In this document: piece after piece, positions 1 to 7,712 of the stretch
Layout of the letters: each line of letters begins with the position of its first letter
Position numbering within the stretch: the first letter of the stretch is position 1
Assembly: GCA_031554215.1 (NCBI GenBank)
Contig: JAVBKF010000024.1
Coordinates: 1 to 42,829 of the forward strand
Source: JAVBKE01 sp031554215
GTDB lineage: Bacteria > Bacillota > Bacilli > JARBTR01
Reading direction: 5' to 3'
DNA length: 42,829 nucleotides
Translations under genes and position numbers: made by a program
Notes under the pieces: generated by a model
Told to the model about the DNA's origin: nothing
Seen by the model: the letters and a program-made list of their open reading frames with translations, nothing else
Database searches by the model: none

Positions 1-2171
1 TACAACGTATTTACATTCTCTCCTGTGCTAATCAGCATTGTAATTAAATTGTCTACTGTCGCTAAGTTCGCATCATTGGCTACTTTCAGTGACCCTAGCC
101 TATTCAAAAGTTCGTTATAGCGTGTTTCGATTTGCGCACTCGTTACTGCCGTTAATGTCTTTGAAAATGAGGCGGCATCTAATGCTTGATGTTCAAGTAA
201 CCAGTAAATCGAATGACTTGGCTGTTCTGCTGTTTCCCCAGCAGCAAACATCATCGGGGTATGAGCAGGCTCTCCTGGTGGAACTGGCTCATTTAAATAG
301 GCCACAAGTGCTTGATACGACGCTACAGTACCATCTGTGTAATAGAGAGAAATGAGCGACTGCATCTGAAAGTATTGTTTATAAAAGGCGGCTCTCTGAT
401 AGAAATCTTTATTTCCAGCCTGCTTGACATCAGACAAAATCATATCTAATTCAGCAGGATCAAAATGAAACAGTTTACCTGTCCCTGTATATTTCAATTC
501 ACCATCATCTTGGGGAATGATTACTCTGGAATCAATTGGCTCAATTGGCTCAAGTGTCTCAATCTTAATATCAAAGGTTATCTCAGTGAGTGGTGTCACA
601 ATGATCCCTTCCTGCGGGATATATTGCATGCTAAGATCTAACACCCCTTCCTTGTTAAACTCAGTCTGAAGTGGTTGCCAAATGACTTCATAATGGTCTT
701 CCTCGAACGTTGCTGGGTGATCATTAACAACCAGATCGTAACCAGAATAGATAGAATTTTCAGGAATAGGCGGGGCAGGCATTGTTGGGTTTGTTGGCGT
801 AATGGTTACTTTCAACCTGTCTCCACTATAGCCCGGGATCAGGATGTCTTCCTGAAAATGATAAGTATATGTAGGGATTTTCTTAGTAGTCACTTCAATT
901 CCGTTGCTTTGATCAGGCTCGAATTGACCAGCCATCTCGTATCCTAAGCTATTACAAATCTGAATCACATCATTCATTTGTGTCTTCAAGGCAGAATTCA
1001 GAATCATTCCGGGATCAGCATCCAGTCTTAAAGCAAATTCTCGCATGGTACTTTCAAATTTCGAGGCTGGTAGGCTGGAGATATCATTCAATGTCATCCG
1101 GCCATCAGCTGTGCTGAGTACACCTAATAGTGCATTGTACAGATCCAGTTGCATCTGGCTCATACCATCTGGATTTTCTGGTACCGGGGGTTGAAGACTT
1201 ATGTAGTTTGTAATGGCTAAAGCGAGCGCATCTATTTGTGCACCATTATCATTCATCATGCTTTTTACACTATTAGCGTTATCTAGCAACTGGGTTGACC
1301 CTTCAGCGAACATCGTTTGTACTTCAGCTGAAAGTGCTTCGGTACTCTCGATCATTTCGTTCACCGATGCTGCATTGGTCTCTTGATCATAGGCATGGAG
1401 CGCAACTTGATAATCCATCAATGCTTGATAATCAGTACTGACAACTTCCTGAAAATCGTTGTAGCTCTCTAAATAGCCAGTGAGCCCTTCGACACTTTCT
1501 TGGTGCCCTTCCTGCAGACCTGTTGCCGTTGTAACAAAACCATCAACCCCTTGCGATCTCGCTACTTGGCTTTCAGTTAGCTGAGACATTTGTGTTGTTA
1601 CATCAGTGATATTTTCATTCACATCCTCACTTAGTAGCGATGAATAGCCTTTTTCACCATCAACAATTGCCAGCGTATTCTCTTGTGCTTGCTGAAGATT
1701 ATCAATCATCATCGCAAAATAAACATCAACGATTTCCTGATTCATGACACTCTCAAGTTTACCGATTGTTGCCTCAGCATTACTCTTCTCAAAGAAACTA
1801 CTATTTGGATTTGTTTTATAATTAAGAGTTGCAAACTCTGGATTTTCTGAATCAACCTGTAACGCTTTCTCTGAGAAATCGTCCGGAATAAACACGACTA
1901 AATCATAATAATTTTCTCTAATTCCCTTTTCTGCTAGCCCGCGTGAAACGATACTCCAATCGTATTCTTCATGCTGCTCAATTTGTTTCACAAAAGCCTT
2001 GCCAAATTCAAAGGTATCATGATTAAAAGTAGCACCCTTATCCTCATTGACAAGTGCTACACTCAGCTTCGGCTGAGACATATTCGTAAATACCTCACCG
2101 AAAGAAAAATAGGCAGCGATAATTGGTAATAAAAGTACTAAAACAAGAATTACATACGATAATTTCTTCAT
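1..2171 (-). CDS. esaA: Type VII secretion protein EsaA/YueB, partial (C-terminal part outside window)
   Basis: The minus frame is open from the ATG at 2171 to the window edge, giving 723 codons with no stop. The product starts MKKLSYVILVLVLLLPIIAA, a membrane anchor, then KLSVALVNEDKGATF, which matches the extracellular YhgE/Pip-like start of EsaA/YueB proteins. The visible remainder is a long, mostly helical extracellular stretch; the C-terminal membrane domain would lie outside the window. EsaA is a polytopic membrane component of the Firmicutes type VII (Ess/Yuk) secretion apparatus, and in B. subtilis it is the SPP1 phage receptor. It follows the WXG100 gene on the same strand with a 67-bp gap, as in esxA-esaA loci of Listeria and Staphylococcus, so the rest of the apparatus is probably to the left. 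A weak ribosome binding site (GGAAA) precedes the ATG. Confidence 0.9.
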   Translation of the reverse strand, partial: MKKLSYVILVLVLLLPIIAAYFSFGEVFTNMSQPKLSVALVNEDKGATFNHDTFEFGKAFVKQIEQHEEYDWSIVSRGLAEKGIRENYYDLVVFIPDDFSEKALQVDSENPEFATLNYKTNPNSSFFEKSNAEATIGKLESVMNQEIVDVYFAMMIDNLQQAQENTLAIVDGEKGYSSLLSEDVNENITDVTTQMSQLTESQVARSQGVDGFVTTATGLQEGHQESVEGLTGYLESYNDFQEVVSTDYQALMDYQVALHAYDQETNAASVNEMIESTEALSAEVQTMFAEGSTQLLDNANSVKSMMNDNGAQIDALALAITNYISLQPPVPENPDGMSQMQLDLYNALLGVLSTADGRMTLNDISSLPASKFESTMREFALRLDADPGMILNSALKTQMNDVIQICNSLGYEMAGQFEPDQSNGIEVTTKKIPTYTYHFQEDILIPGYSGDRLKVTITPTNPTMPAPPIPENSIYSGYDLVVNDHPATFEEDHYEVIWQPLQTEFNKEGVLDLSMQYIPQEGIIVTPLTEITFDIKIETLEPIEPIDSRVIIPQDDGELKYTGTGKLFHFDPAELDMILSDVKQAGNKDFYQRAAFYKQYFQMQSLISLYYTDGTVASYQALVAYLNEPVPPGEPAHTPMMFAAGETAEQPSHSIYWLLEHQALDAASFSKTLTAVTSAQIETRYNELLNRLGSLKVANDANLATVDNLITMLISTGENVNTL

Positions 2172-2238
2172 TCTATTTCCTTTCACTCTAAAAGCGGGAA
2201 TAGGTCAAGCAATAGCTCGAACTATTCCCTTATAGTTT

Positions 2239-2529
2239 TTAGTTAAATCCAATACTGTTCCCTAGATCTTTATCAAACTGTTCCATTTGATCAGCTACTG
2301 AACGCATTTGCGCACCAATTTCATCTAAAAGTGTAGCAAACTCATCAACTTGTGGTCTTAACTCATCGAATTGCTGTTGGAATTTCAACATTGCTTGACC
2401 TTCCCATGCAGATTCAAGTTGATCTTGCATTGCTTGAATTCTAGTTAAAATCTCTCTAATTTCATCTGCAGATTGGTCATATGTTTGTGAATAATCACGC
2501 ACTTCTGACGCTTCAATTTTGATCACCAT
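2239..2529 (-). CDS. esxA: WXG100 family type VII secretion target (EsxA/YukE-like)
   Basis: The product has 96 residues, the usual length for a WXG100 protein. The helix-turn-helix hairpin centre is visible as SAWEGQA around residues 40-46 (WEG in the WXG position), flanked by two long amphipathic helices. These proteins are small secreted dimers that are both substrates and assembly factors of the EssC-type type VII secretion system. A strong ribosome binding site (AGGAGGTGA, about 2535-2543) lies just before the ATG. It is the first gene of the minus-strand locus, with esaA directly downstream. The C-terminal tail DKDLGNSIGFN is short and lacks an obvious YxxxD/E export signal, which is common for the partner-free EsxA type. 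Confidence 0.95.
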   Translation of the reverse strand: MVIKIEASEVRDYSQTYDQSADEIREILTRIQAMQDQLESAWEGQAMLKFQQQFDELRPQVDEFATLLDEIGAQMRSVADQMEQFDKDLGNSIGFN

Positions 2530-3097
2530 TTAATTCACCTCCTATTCATTTGGAATACCTAGCATATGTATACAACAAAATGACAAATTGTTGATACAGT
2601 ATTATCGTACCATCATTCTACGAAAAAAGACAGTATGTGACAAAATAGAGATATATTCCGAAATGGAATTAAATAAAATAAAAACAGACACAATTCAGAC
2701 ACAATTATGTATTGGAAATTTATGTAGAATTGTCATTAAAAACAGTATTTCATGGCGTTTTTCAAATTTTCATCAGAATAAATTAAACTGATTGGTTAAA
2801 ATTTTTTTTATTCAAGTCAATAAATTGTCATTTCAAAATGTCATTGATAAAAAAAATTTTTTAAGTTTTTTTTAAATTGTCACAGAAAAGACACAATTAC
2901 AAGCTAGTTGATGATCAACTGGCAACATTACAGCGCATTTTAGATTGAAATAGGCCTTTGTGCCTCCCCAAAAACGGACTGCAAAATAGTCAAATTGATT
3001 GCTTGAATAAGAAGGAACAACGTGAACACTACGCACGCTACTCGCAAACAGCAAACAAAGAAGTACACCTGAACAATCAAACAAGAAATGCAAATCC
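2530..3097. other. AT-rich intergenic region with no supported gene
   Basis: This stretch lies between the divergent esxA and ABC-transporter units. It is strongly AT-rich in its middle (about 2640-2880) and contains poly-A/T runs. Short open frames on both strands lack ribosome binding sites and recognisable sequence. It presumably carries the esxA promoter near 2560-2640 on the minus strand, but no convincing -35/-10 pair could be fixed. Confidence 0.6.
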
Positions 3098-3126
3098 TTG
3101 ACAGCAGGAATCCCGCTCGCTATACT
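3098..3126 (+). promoter_or_regulatory. Strong SigA-type promoter of the ABC transporter leader
   Basis: A perfect -35 box TTGACA (3098-3103) and a TATACT -10 box (3121-3126) are separated by exactly 17 bp. Transcription should start near 3133, leaving a leader of about 300 nt before the first transporter gene. Confidence 0.85.
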
Positions 3127-3154
3127 AGGACAAAATACTTTAGGAGTGACGAAG

Positions 3155-3220
3155 ATGATTAACCAACAACTATCACAACTAAATAATTTTTATTCCAGCT
3201 ATTATAGATACGGTTTGTAG
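3155..3220 (+). CDS. Tyrosine-rich leader peptide (21 aa)
   Basis: This short ORF begins with ATG at 3155, eight bases after an AGGAG ribosome binding site (3142-3146), and ends at TAG 3218-3220. The last ten residues read FYSSYYRYGL: four tyrosine codons (3191, 3200, 3203, 3209) and one phenylalanine codon in the C-terminal half. It sits about 20 nt downstream of the predicted transcription start and immediately upstream of a series of overlapping hairpins. This is the layout of amino-acid leader peptides such as TrpL, HisL or PheL, whose translation rate sets transcription termination. I infer that it senses charged tRNA-Tyr. No enzymatic role is expected for the peptide itself. Confidence 0.8.
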   Translation: MINQQLSQLNNFYSSYYRYGL

Positions 3221-3303
3221 AAGTGACCTCTGTCGTCATAGATACAAACCTTCAAGACAGAAGTTTTGTATCTATGATGGCTTAGTTCCTTGTACAATTT
3301 TAT

Positions 3304-3343
3304 GGAGCCACATAGATAATGAATGAATCTATGTGGCTCCTTT
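3304..3343 (+). terminator. Attenuator terminator 1
   Basis: A perfect 14-bp stem (GGAGCCACATAGAT, 3304-3317, with 3327-3340) and a 9-nt loop are followed by TTTATTG. Its left arm can instead pair with 3269-3282, which makes it conditional. Confidence 0.8.
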
Positions 3344-3362
3344 ATTGATTGAAGATTGATTC

Positions 3363-3401
3363 AGTCGCCACTTGGGTTTAAACCTCTAGTGGCGACTTTT
3401 T
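3363..3401 (+). terminator. Attenuator terminator 2
   Basis: A 10-bp stem (AGTCGCCACT, 3363-3372, with AGTGGCGACT, 3388-3397) runs into TTTTT (3397-3401). It stands only 36 bp before the first transporter gene, so read-through must pass it as well. Confidence 0.8.
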
Positions 3402-3436
3402 CTATATATAGCGAAAAAAAGAAAGGAAGATGAAAA

Positions 3437-4429
3437 ATGAAATGGCATGTCGTCATCAAATTGACTGCTGTATTACTGCTGGCAGTAGCGGTTGTTATCA
3501 CAAGCCCAGCATCAAAATCAAACAAAGAGAAATCAGCCACATCAAAGCCGATGGTCAAAATCGGCATCTTGCAAATTGCAGAACACCCTGCCCTTGACGA
3601 GGCTAGGAAGGGATTTATCGACGGACTCGCTGAAGCTGGTTTTGTCGATGGAGACAATATCACGATCACCTACCTAAATGCGCAAGGCGATCAATCAAAT
3701 TTAAAGGTGATGAGCCAGTCACTAGTGGCAGACGAAAACGATCTGATTTTAGCGATTGCAACACCTTCGGCACAGGCCTTAGCCAATGAAACAAGTGAAA
3801 TACCAATCCTAGCAACTGCCGTCACCGATCTTGAGGCTGCGAAACTTGTCGACTCAAATGAACTACCTGGTACCAATGTCACGGGAACAAGCGACATGAC
3901 ACCAATTAAAGAACAGTTAGCATTGATTGAACAATTAGTACCTGATGCGGAGACTGTTGGGTTTTTATACAACTCAAGTGAAGTCAATTCAAAGTTGCAA
4001 ATTGACATTGCTGAGCAAACTGCCAAAGAACTAGGCTACCAAACAACAACTATGAGCGTGACCAATACAAATGATGTTGCACAGAGTATGCAAATTCTTG
4101 CGCAGCAATCGGATGTTGTCTACATACCTGCGGACAATACGCTAGCATCCGCTATGGCAACAATTGGCGAGATTTCGATTGAAACACAGGTGCCTGTTAT
4201 CGGAGCAGAGGCCAATCATGTGAAAAGTGGTGCACTTGCCACAGTGGGAGTTGACTACAATAAGCTTGGCAAACAGACTGCCGAGATGGCGGTAGCTGTA
4301 CTGAACGGAGAACCAACCGAAACAATGCCAGTTCAGACGCAAGATGAATTTGAAACTGTCATAAATGGGGCAGTAGCTGATAAATTAGGCATTACGATAC
4401 CAAAAAAACTGGAAGCAAACAGTCACTAG
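3437..4429 (+). CDS. ABC transporter substrate-binding protein, TrpX-like (ABC_sub_bind/DUF534)
   Basis: The 330-residue product has an N-terminal hydrophobic segment (about residues 6-22) followed by a periplasmic-binding-protein fold. The start KIGILQIAEHPALDEARKG and the later VGFLYNSSEVNSK are typical of the DUF534/TrpX family, whose members bind tryptophan, tyrosine or related ligands for three-gene importers. The signal segment has no lipobox cysteine (it reads VITSPASKSN), so unlike most Gram-positive binding proteins it does not look like a lipoprotein; it may stay anchored by its uncleaved helix. AGGAAG precedes the ATG. It is first of three genes (binding protein, permease, ATPase) under the tyrosine attenuator, so I infer an aromatic amino acid, probably tyrosine, as ligand. 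Confidence 0.85.
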   Translation: MKWHVVIKLTAVLLLAVAVVITSPASKSNKEKSATSKPMVKIGILQIAEHPALDEARKGFIDGLAEAGFVDGDNITITYLNAQGDQSNLKVMSQSLVADENDLILAIATPSAQALANETSEIPILATAVTDLEAAKLVDSNELPGTNVTGTSDMTPIKEQLALIEQLVPDAETVGFLYNSSEVNSKLQIDIAEQTAKELGYQTTTMSVTNTNDVAQSMQILAQQSDVVYIPADNTLASAMATIGEISIETQVPVIGAEANHVKSGALATVGVDYNKLGKQTAEMAVAVLNGEPTETMPVQTQDEFETVINGAVADKLGITIPKKLEANSH

Positions 4430-4456
4430 TTTGCATAGAAAGGGAGGCTGAAACGG

Positions 4457-5347
4457 ATGGATGTATTAATTGTCGCTATTTCACAAGGGCTGCTGTGGGC
4501 AATCATGGCAATGGGGGTTTTTATTACTTACCGAATTCTTGATATTGCAGACTTGACTGCAGAAGGCAGTTTTCCGCTTGGTGCTGCAGTTGGCGCAACA
4601 CTGATTGCAGGTGGTATGAATCCACTGCTGGCAACACTGATTGCCATGTGTGCTGGTATGCTCGCTGGACTAGTTACCGGGATTTTGCATACGACATTCA
4701 AAATCCCTGCACTACTATCTGGCATTCTCACCATGACAGCATTATACTCAATTAATTTGCGAATCATGGGAAAGGCTAATATCCCGCTGCTAGGAAATGA
4801 TACTTTATTCAGCAATGTAGAGGCACTTGGCGTGCCTGACCGCTGGACTGGGTTTACTTTGGGACTCATTTTTACCATCATTTTTATAACAATTTTGTTC
4901 CTATTTTTCAATACTGAACTTGGATTTATCATTCGTGCAACCGGCGACAATGAACAAATGGTTCGTGCGCAAGGAGTCAATACCAATACGATGAAGATAC
5001 TCGGGCTGATGATTTCCAATGGCATGATTGCATTTTCAGGTGCGCTGATTGCACAGGACAATGGCTACGCCGACATTTCCATGGGGATTGGTACCATCGT
5101 CATTGGTCTTGCATCAGTGATTATTGGTGAAGTCATTTTTGGAAATCTCTCGATAGCGAAAAGACTCATTTGCGTGGTACTCGGATCAATTATTTACCGG
5201 ATGATTATCGCACTCGTGCTCAACCTCGGCATGCAGCCAACCGATCTTAAACTGATTTCATCAATCATACTCGTCATCGCCTTATCCTCACCAACTTGGA
5301 ACAAGGCGCTAGAGAAATCATTCAGAAAGCGAGGAATCACACAATGA
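4457..5347 (+). CDS. ABC transporter permease, TrpY-like (BPD_transp_2 family)
   Basis: The 296-residue product is a polytopic membrane protein with about eight hydrophobic segments. It contains ITYRILDIADLTAEGSFPLG near the N-terminus, a hallmark of the permeases paired with DUF534 binding proteins, and RATGDNEQMVRAQGVNT in the cytoplasmic coupling region. It should form the translocation pore in the cytoplasmic membrane. A GGGAGG ribosome binding site precedes the ATG, 27 bp after the binding-protein gene. Its TGA stop overlaps the ATG of the ATPase gene (ATGA at 5344-5347), indicating translational coupling. Confidence 0.9.
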   Translation: MDVLIVAISQGLLWAIMAMGVFITYRILDIADLTAEGSFPLGAAVGATLIAGGMNPLLATLIAMCAGMLAGLVTGILHTTFKIPALLSGILTMTALYSINLRIMGKANIPLLGNDTLFSNVEALGVPDRWTGFTLGLIFTIIFITILFLFFNTELGFIIRATGDNEQMVRAQGVNTNTMKILGLMISNGMIAFSGALIAQDNGYADISMGIGTIVIGLASVIIGEVIFGNLSIAKRLICVVLGSIIYRMIIALVLNLGMQPTDLKLISSIILVIALSSPTWNKALEKSFRKRGITQ

Positions 5348-6147
5348 ACCAAGCACTAGCCATCAAACAACTTCATGTCTGTTTCAAAAAAGGAACACCT
5401 AATGAGAATCATGTGCTAAGGGGACTTAATCTAACGGCCAATGATGGGGATTTCATTACGATTATTGGCAGTAATGGTGCCGGGAAATCAACATTATTAA
5501 ATAGTATAGCAGGTGCCTTCCCTACTGAGTCCGGTGCCATTGAGGTGGATGGAAAGAACATTGACGGTATGCCAGAACATAAACGAGCGCCTTTGATTGG
5601 ACGTGTCTTTCAAAATCCACTACTCGGAACTGCTGTGCGGATGACGATTGAAGAAAATATGGCGATTGCAATCAAACGCGGAAGCCGCCGCGGACTCACA
5701 CTCGGGCTATCGCACCAGCTACGCGAGCTTATTCACGAACAGGTACGTAAACTTGATTTGGGACTAGAAAACCGGTTGAAAACGGAAGTTGGCCAACTCT
5801 CAGGTGGTCAGCGGCAAGCATTAACACTACTGATGGCAACAATTGCACAACCTAAGGTACTCCTGCTTGATGAGCATACAGCTGCGCTCGATCCAAAAAC
5901 GGCTGAACAAGTGCTCTCACTAACAAAGAAGATCGTCGCTGAAAACAAAATCACCACACTCATGGTCACGCACAATATGGAGGATGCTCTCGCATTCGGT
6001 AACCGGTTAATCATGCTTCATGCTGGTCAGATTGTCGCTGAGCTTTCCACTTCCGAAAAGGCAAACGCAAAAACGAACGACCTCATGCGTTTATTTAAAG
6101 AAAATAGTGGTACCGCACTTGGTGATGATCAAATGCTTTTAAGGTAA
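5344..6147 (+). CDS. ABC transporter ATP-binding protein, TrpZ-like
   Basis: Counting from the ATG at 5344, the 267-residue product shows Walker A GSNGAGKST (42-50), a Q-loop in RVFQNP (88-92), the signature LSGGQ (152-156), Walker B VLLLDE (172-177) and the switch histidine in MVTHNMED. It should energise the importer from the cytoplasmic face. A longer in-frame start at 5296 exists, but it lies inside the permease gene. The ATG at 5344 overlaps the permease stop, and the Walker A motif then sits at the usual distance from the N-terminus. It is the last gene of the operon. Confidence 0.93.
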   Translation: MNQALAIKQLHVCFKKGTPNENHVLRGLNLTANDGDFITIIGSNGAGKSTLLNSIAGAFPTESGAIEVDGKNIDGMPEHKRAPLIGRVFQNPLLGTAVRMTIEENMAIAIKRGSRRGLTLGLSHQLRELIHEQVRKLDLGLENRLKTEVGQLSGGQRQALTLLMATIAQPKVLLLDEHTAALDPKTAEQVLSLTKKIVAENKITTLMVTHNMEDALAFGNRLIMLHAGQIVAELSTSEKANAKTNDLMRLFKENSGTALGDDQMLLR

Positions 6148-6223
6148 AGAAAGCATCTCCATCACCGATTTAATCAGTTCACAATTGTATGAACAAATCG
6201 TTCATAGCTGCATCAAAACAATA

Positions 6224-6275
6224 AAAACGCTAGCCACCTCATCCAGTTTGCCGCGGGCGAGTGACTAGCGTTTTC
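6224..6275. terminator. Bidirectional terminator between the ABC operon and yqzE
   Basis: AAAACGCTAG (6224-6233) pairs with CTAGCGTTTT (6265-6274) and is extended by CAC/GTG. T-rich flanks lie on both sides. The yqzE stop codon lies inside the stem. Confidence 0.75.
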
Positions 6276-6513
6276 TTCGATGTTTCCCTTTATGAAGTGC
6301 ATCGCCACTCCATTCGGCAATCCGCTTCCGCTTCGACTGTATACCATCGTTCCAAAGGGAAAATGACATTGGCAAGAGACCAAACCAACGCATGAGCCAC
6401 GGTTCCCGTTCCGCTTTGCGCTGTTGCCGCCGTTTCCTTCTCTCTTCCTCAGGCTCATCAATATATCTCATCATTTCAGTCGTCAAATATTTCACATAGT
6501 CTTCCGATTTCAT
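6265..6513 (-). CDS. yqzE: YqzE family protein
   Basis: The product, about 82 residues, contains MKSEDYVKYLTTEMMRYIDE, a run of basic residues (ERRKRRQQRKAEREPW) and RWFGLLPMSFSLW. This is the order of features in the YqzE family of Bacilli, which is found beside the comG genes; its function is unknown. The frame opens with four consecutive methionines. The last or next-to-last ATG fits best, because TAGGTG stands just upstream; the longest option starts at 6522. The C-terminus is highly basic (KGKHRRKR). It is followed on the same strand by a terminator, and shikimate kinase lies just upstream. Confidence 0.85.
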   Translation of the reverse strand: MKSEDYVKYLTTEMMRYIDEPEEERRKRRQQRKAEREPWLMRWFGLLPMSFSLWNDGIQSKRKRIAEWSGDALHKGKHRRKR

Positions 6514-6590
6514 CATCATCACCTACGACCATTATCGGCCAAACAGCCAAAAAACATACAGATGAGAAATGAGTAGCGAATAGACCACAA

Positions 6591-7103
6591 TCAATCGTGT
6601 TTAGCTAAACCAAGCAAACGGATGATTTCACAACTGATCTCATCTGGTGATTTGTCGTCCACATTTACGGCATACGCGCTTATCTTATCATACAAAGCAG
6701 TACGACTTTTCCGCAATGCGACTAATTTCTCGCCTATATCCCCTTGCAATAATGGCCGTCCACCATCTGCAGCAAGACGTTTTCGCAACGTCTCATCAGC
6801 TGCCATTAGCCATACAATATCCCCTTTGGCCTGTATCCACAGACGGTTATCTGCATCCAGCACAATACCGCCACCCGTTGCTACCACTGCATTTTCTACT
6901 GGCACCGAATGAAGAATGCTTTGTTCTAACAAGCGAAAAGCCGCTTCACCTTCTGCTAAGAACAGTTCGCGCACAGACATACCAGCATTCGTTTCAACCG
7001 CAATATCTGTGTCGAAAAATGCGAGACCAAGCCTCTCAGACAGTACTTTTCCAACTGTTGTCTTCCCTGTTCCCATCATCCCAATCAAAAAAATCGTCCT
7101 CAT
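6591..7103 (-). CDS. aroK: Shikimate kinase
   Basis: The 170-residue product is the usual size for shikimate kinase, which phosphorylates shikimate at the 3-hydroxyl in the chorismate pathway. Visible motifs are the P-loop GMMGTGKTT (8-16), the shikimate-binding DTDI (32-35), the GGGI motif (ATGGGIV near residue 76) and a lid arginine in DGGRPLL. The enzyme is cytoplasmic. It shares its strand with yqzE about 70 bp downstream, an arrangement seen in other Bacillaceae. It lies within a few kilobases of a transporter that I infer carries aromatic amino acids, but the units are separate. Confidence 0.95.
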   Translation of the reverse strand: MRTIFLIGMMGTGKTTVGKVLSERLGLAFFDTDIAVETNAGMSVRELFLAEGEAAFRLLEQSILHSVPVENAVVATGGGIVLDADNRLWIQAKGDIVWLMAADETLRKRLAADGGRPLLQGDIGEKLVALRKSRTALYDKISAYAVNVDDKSPDEISCEIIRLLGLAKHD

Positions 7104-7186
7104 TTTTGACTCCGTTCAAAATAGTTTACTTCCCGAGAAATGCTAGATATAATGGTACCACATTTACAGCTACTTGGGGGTTTCAC

Positions 7187-7426
7187 ATGAATAACATGTA
7201 TAAGGTATGTGGATTTTGGACTGGGATGATGGCTGTCATGTTTTATCTTGGACATATGAATGGCGTGGCACTCATTTTCCTTGCACAAACAGCCATTTTT
7301 GTCTTACTAGGTTACCTAAAGCTCACGGAAAGAATGTATGTGTATCTCTTTTTTGTTTATTTAACTATCTGTTTTATCGGCTTTACCTACTATACGAGTT
7401 TCATTCTCGTGCCAGGTTTTGAATAA
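7187..7426 (+). CDS. yqgY: DUF2626 family membrane protein (YqgY-like)
   Basis: The 79-residue product MNNMYKVCGFWTGMMAVMFY... has three hydrophobic segments and the KLTERMYVYLFFVYLTICFIGFTYYT region typical of DUF2626, a conserved small membrane protein of Bacilli without known function. A longer frame reaches upstream, but GGGGG at 7176-7180 places the start at ATG 7187. Its neighbourhood (aroK and yqzE on one side, YqgW and YqgT on the other) repeats the B. subtilis yqg region. Confidence 0.85.
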   Translation: MNNMYKVCGFWTGMMAVMFYLGHMNGVALIFLAQTAIFVLLGYLKLTERMYVYLFFVYLTICFIGFTYYTSFILVPGFE

Positions 7427-7436
7427 ACGCATCGAC

Positions 7437-7467
7437 AAAAGCATCTCCTTATTTGGTAGGTGCTTTT
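7437..7467 (+). terminator. Terminator after the DUF2626 gene
   Basis: AAAAGCATCT (7437-7446) pairs with AGGTGCTTTT (7458-7467), the stem containing one G-T pair and ending in a T run, eleven bases after the stop codon. Confidence 0.7.
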
Positions 7468-7712
7468 ATGATGTGAAAAATGGCTCATCCACAATCGAAC
7501 AAGGGTTTACATGACTCGTGCACAATTTCTTCAAACGACCTATTTTTTCAATAACGAGACCGGCTATTTCCTAGCATCTTGACAGCAGAAAGCACGCTAT
7601 GAATGCCATGTCCCTCGTGTTTTTTTACCAAAAAAGTGACCATCTACTTGAATTTATGGAATAATAGATCGTAGCAACCGAATACCATCACCATAAATTT
7701 GCCCGGAAAGGA

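Larger units (their letters stand above)
3212..3401 (+). promoter_or_regulatory. Ribosome-mediated transcription attenuator with alternative hairpins
   Basis: Complementary segments form a chain. Segment 1 (3212-3219, GGTTTGTA) pairs with segment 2 (3243-3250). Segment 2, extended to 3232-3248, pairs with segment 3 (3265-3281) over 17 positions. Segment 3 (3269-3282, TATCTATGATGGCT) pairs with segment 4 (3306-3318, AGCCACATAGATA) with one bulged A. Segment 4 (3304-3317) forms a perfect 14-bp stem with segment 5 (3327-3340), followed by TTTATT. A second terminator (3363-3372 with 3388-3397, then TTTTT) follows. Structures 1:2 with 3:4 would prevent terminator 4:5; structure 2:3 would permit it. 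A ribosome parked at the leader stop codon would mask segment 1 and favour termination. One stalled at the first tyrosine codons would leave segment 1 free and favour read-through. The pairings are seen in the sequence; the switching logic is inference. Confidence 0.75.

Noticed and set aside
89..947. Plus-strand open frames of 88-90 residues
   Set aside because: They are antisense to the continuous esaA reading frame, lack ribosome binding sites and have no protein-like conservation pattern.
2872..3093. Minus-strand 73-residue frame just upstream of the ABC-operon promoter
   Set aside because: It has no ribosome binding site and no recognisable composition; it looks like chance.
3133..3436. 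T-box riboswitch upstream of the ABC operon
   Set aside because: The T-box core (GGGTGG..CCGCG) and specifier-loop landmarks are absent; the short ORF with Tyr codons explains the structures better.
5296..5343. Earlier ATG start for the ABC ATPase
   Set aside because: It lies inside the permease coding sequence and adds residues foreign to the family; the ATGA overlap at 5344 is a standard coupling signal.
6647..7186. Upstream extension of the DUF2626 frame
   Set aside because: It runs antisense through aroK; the conserved protein and the GGGGG site both start at 7187.
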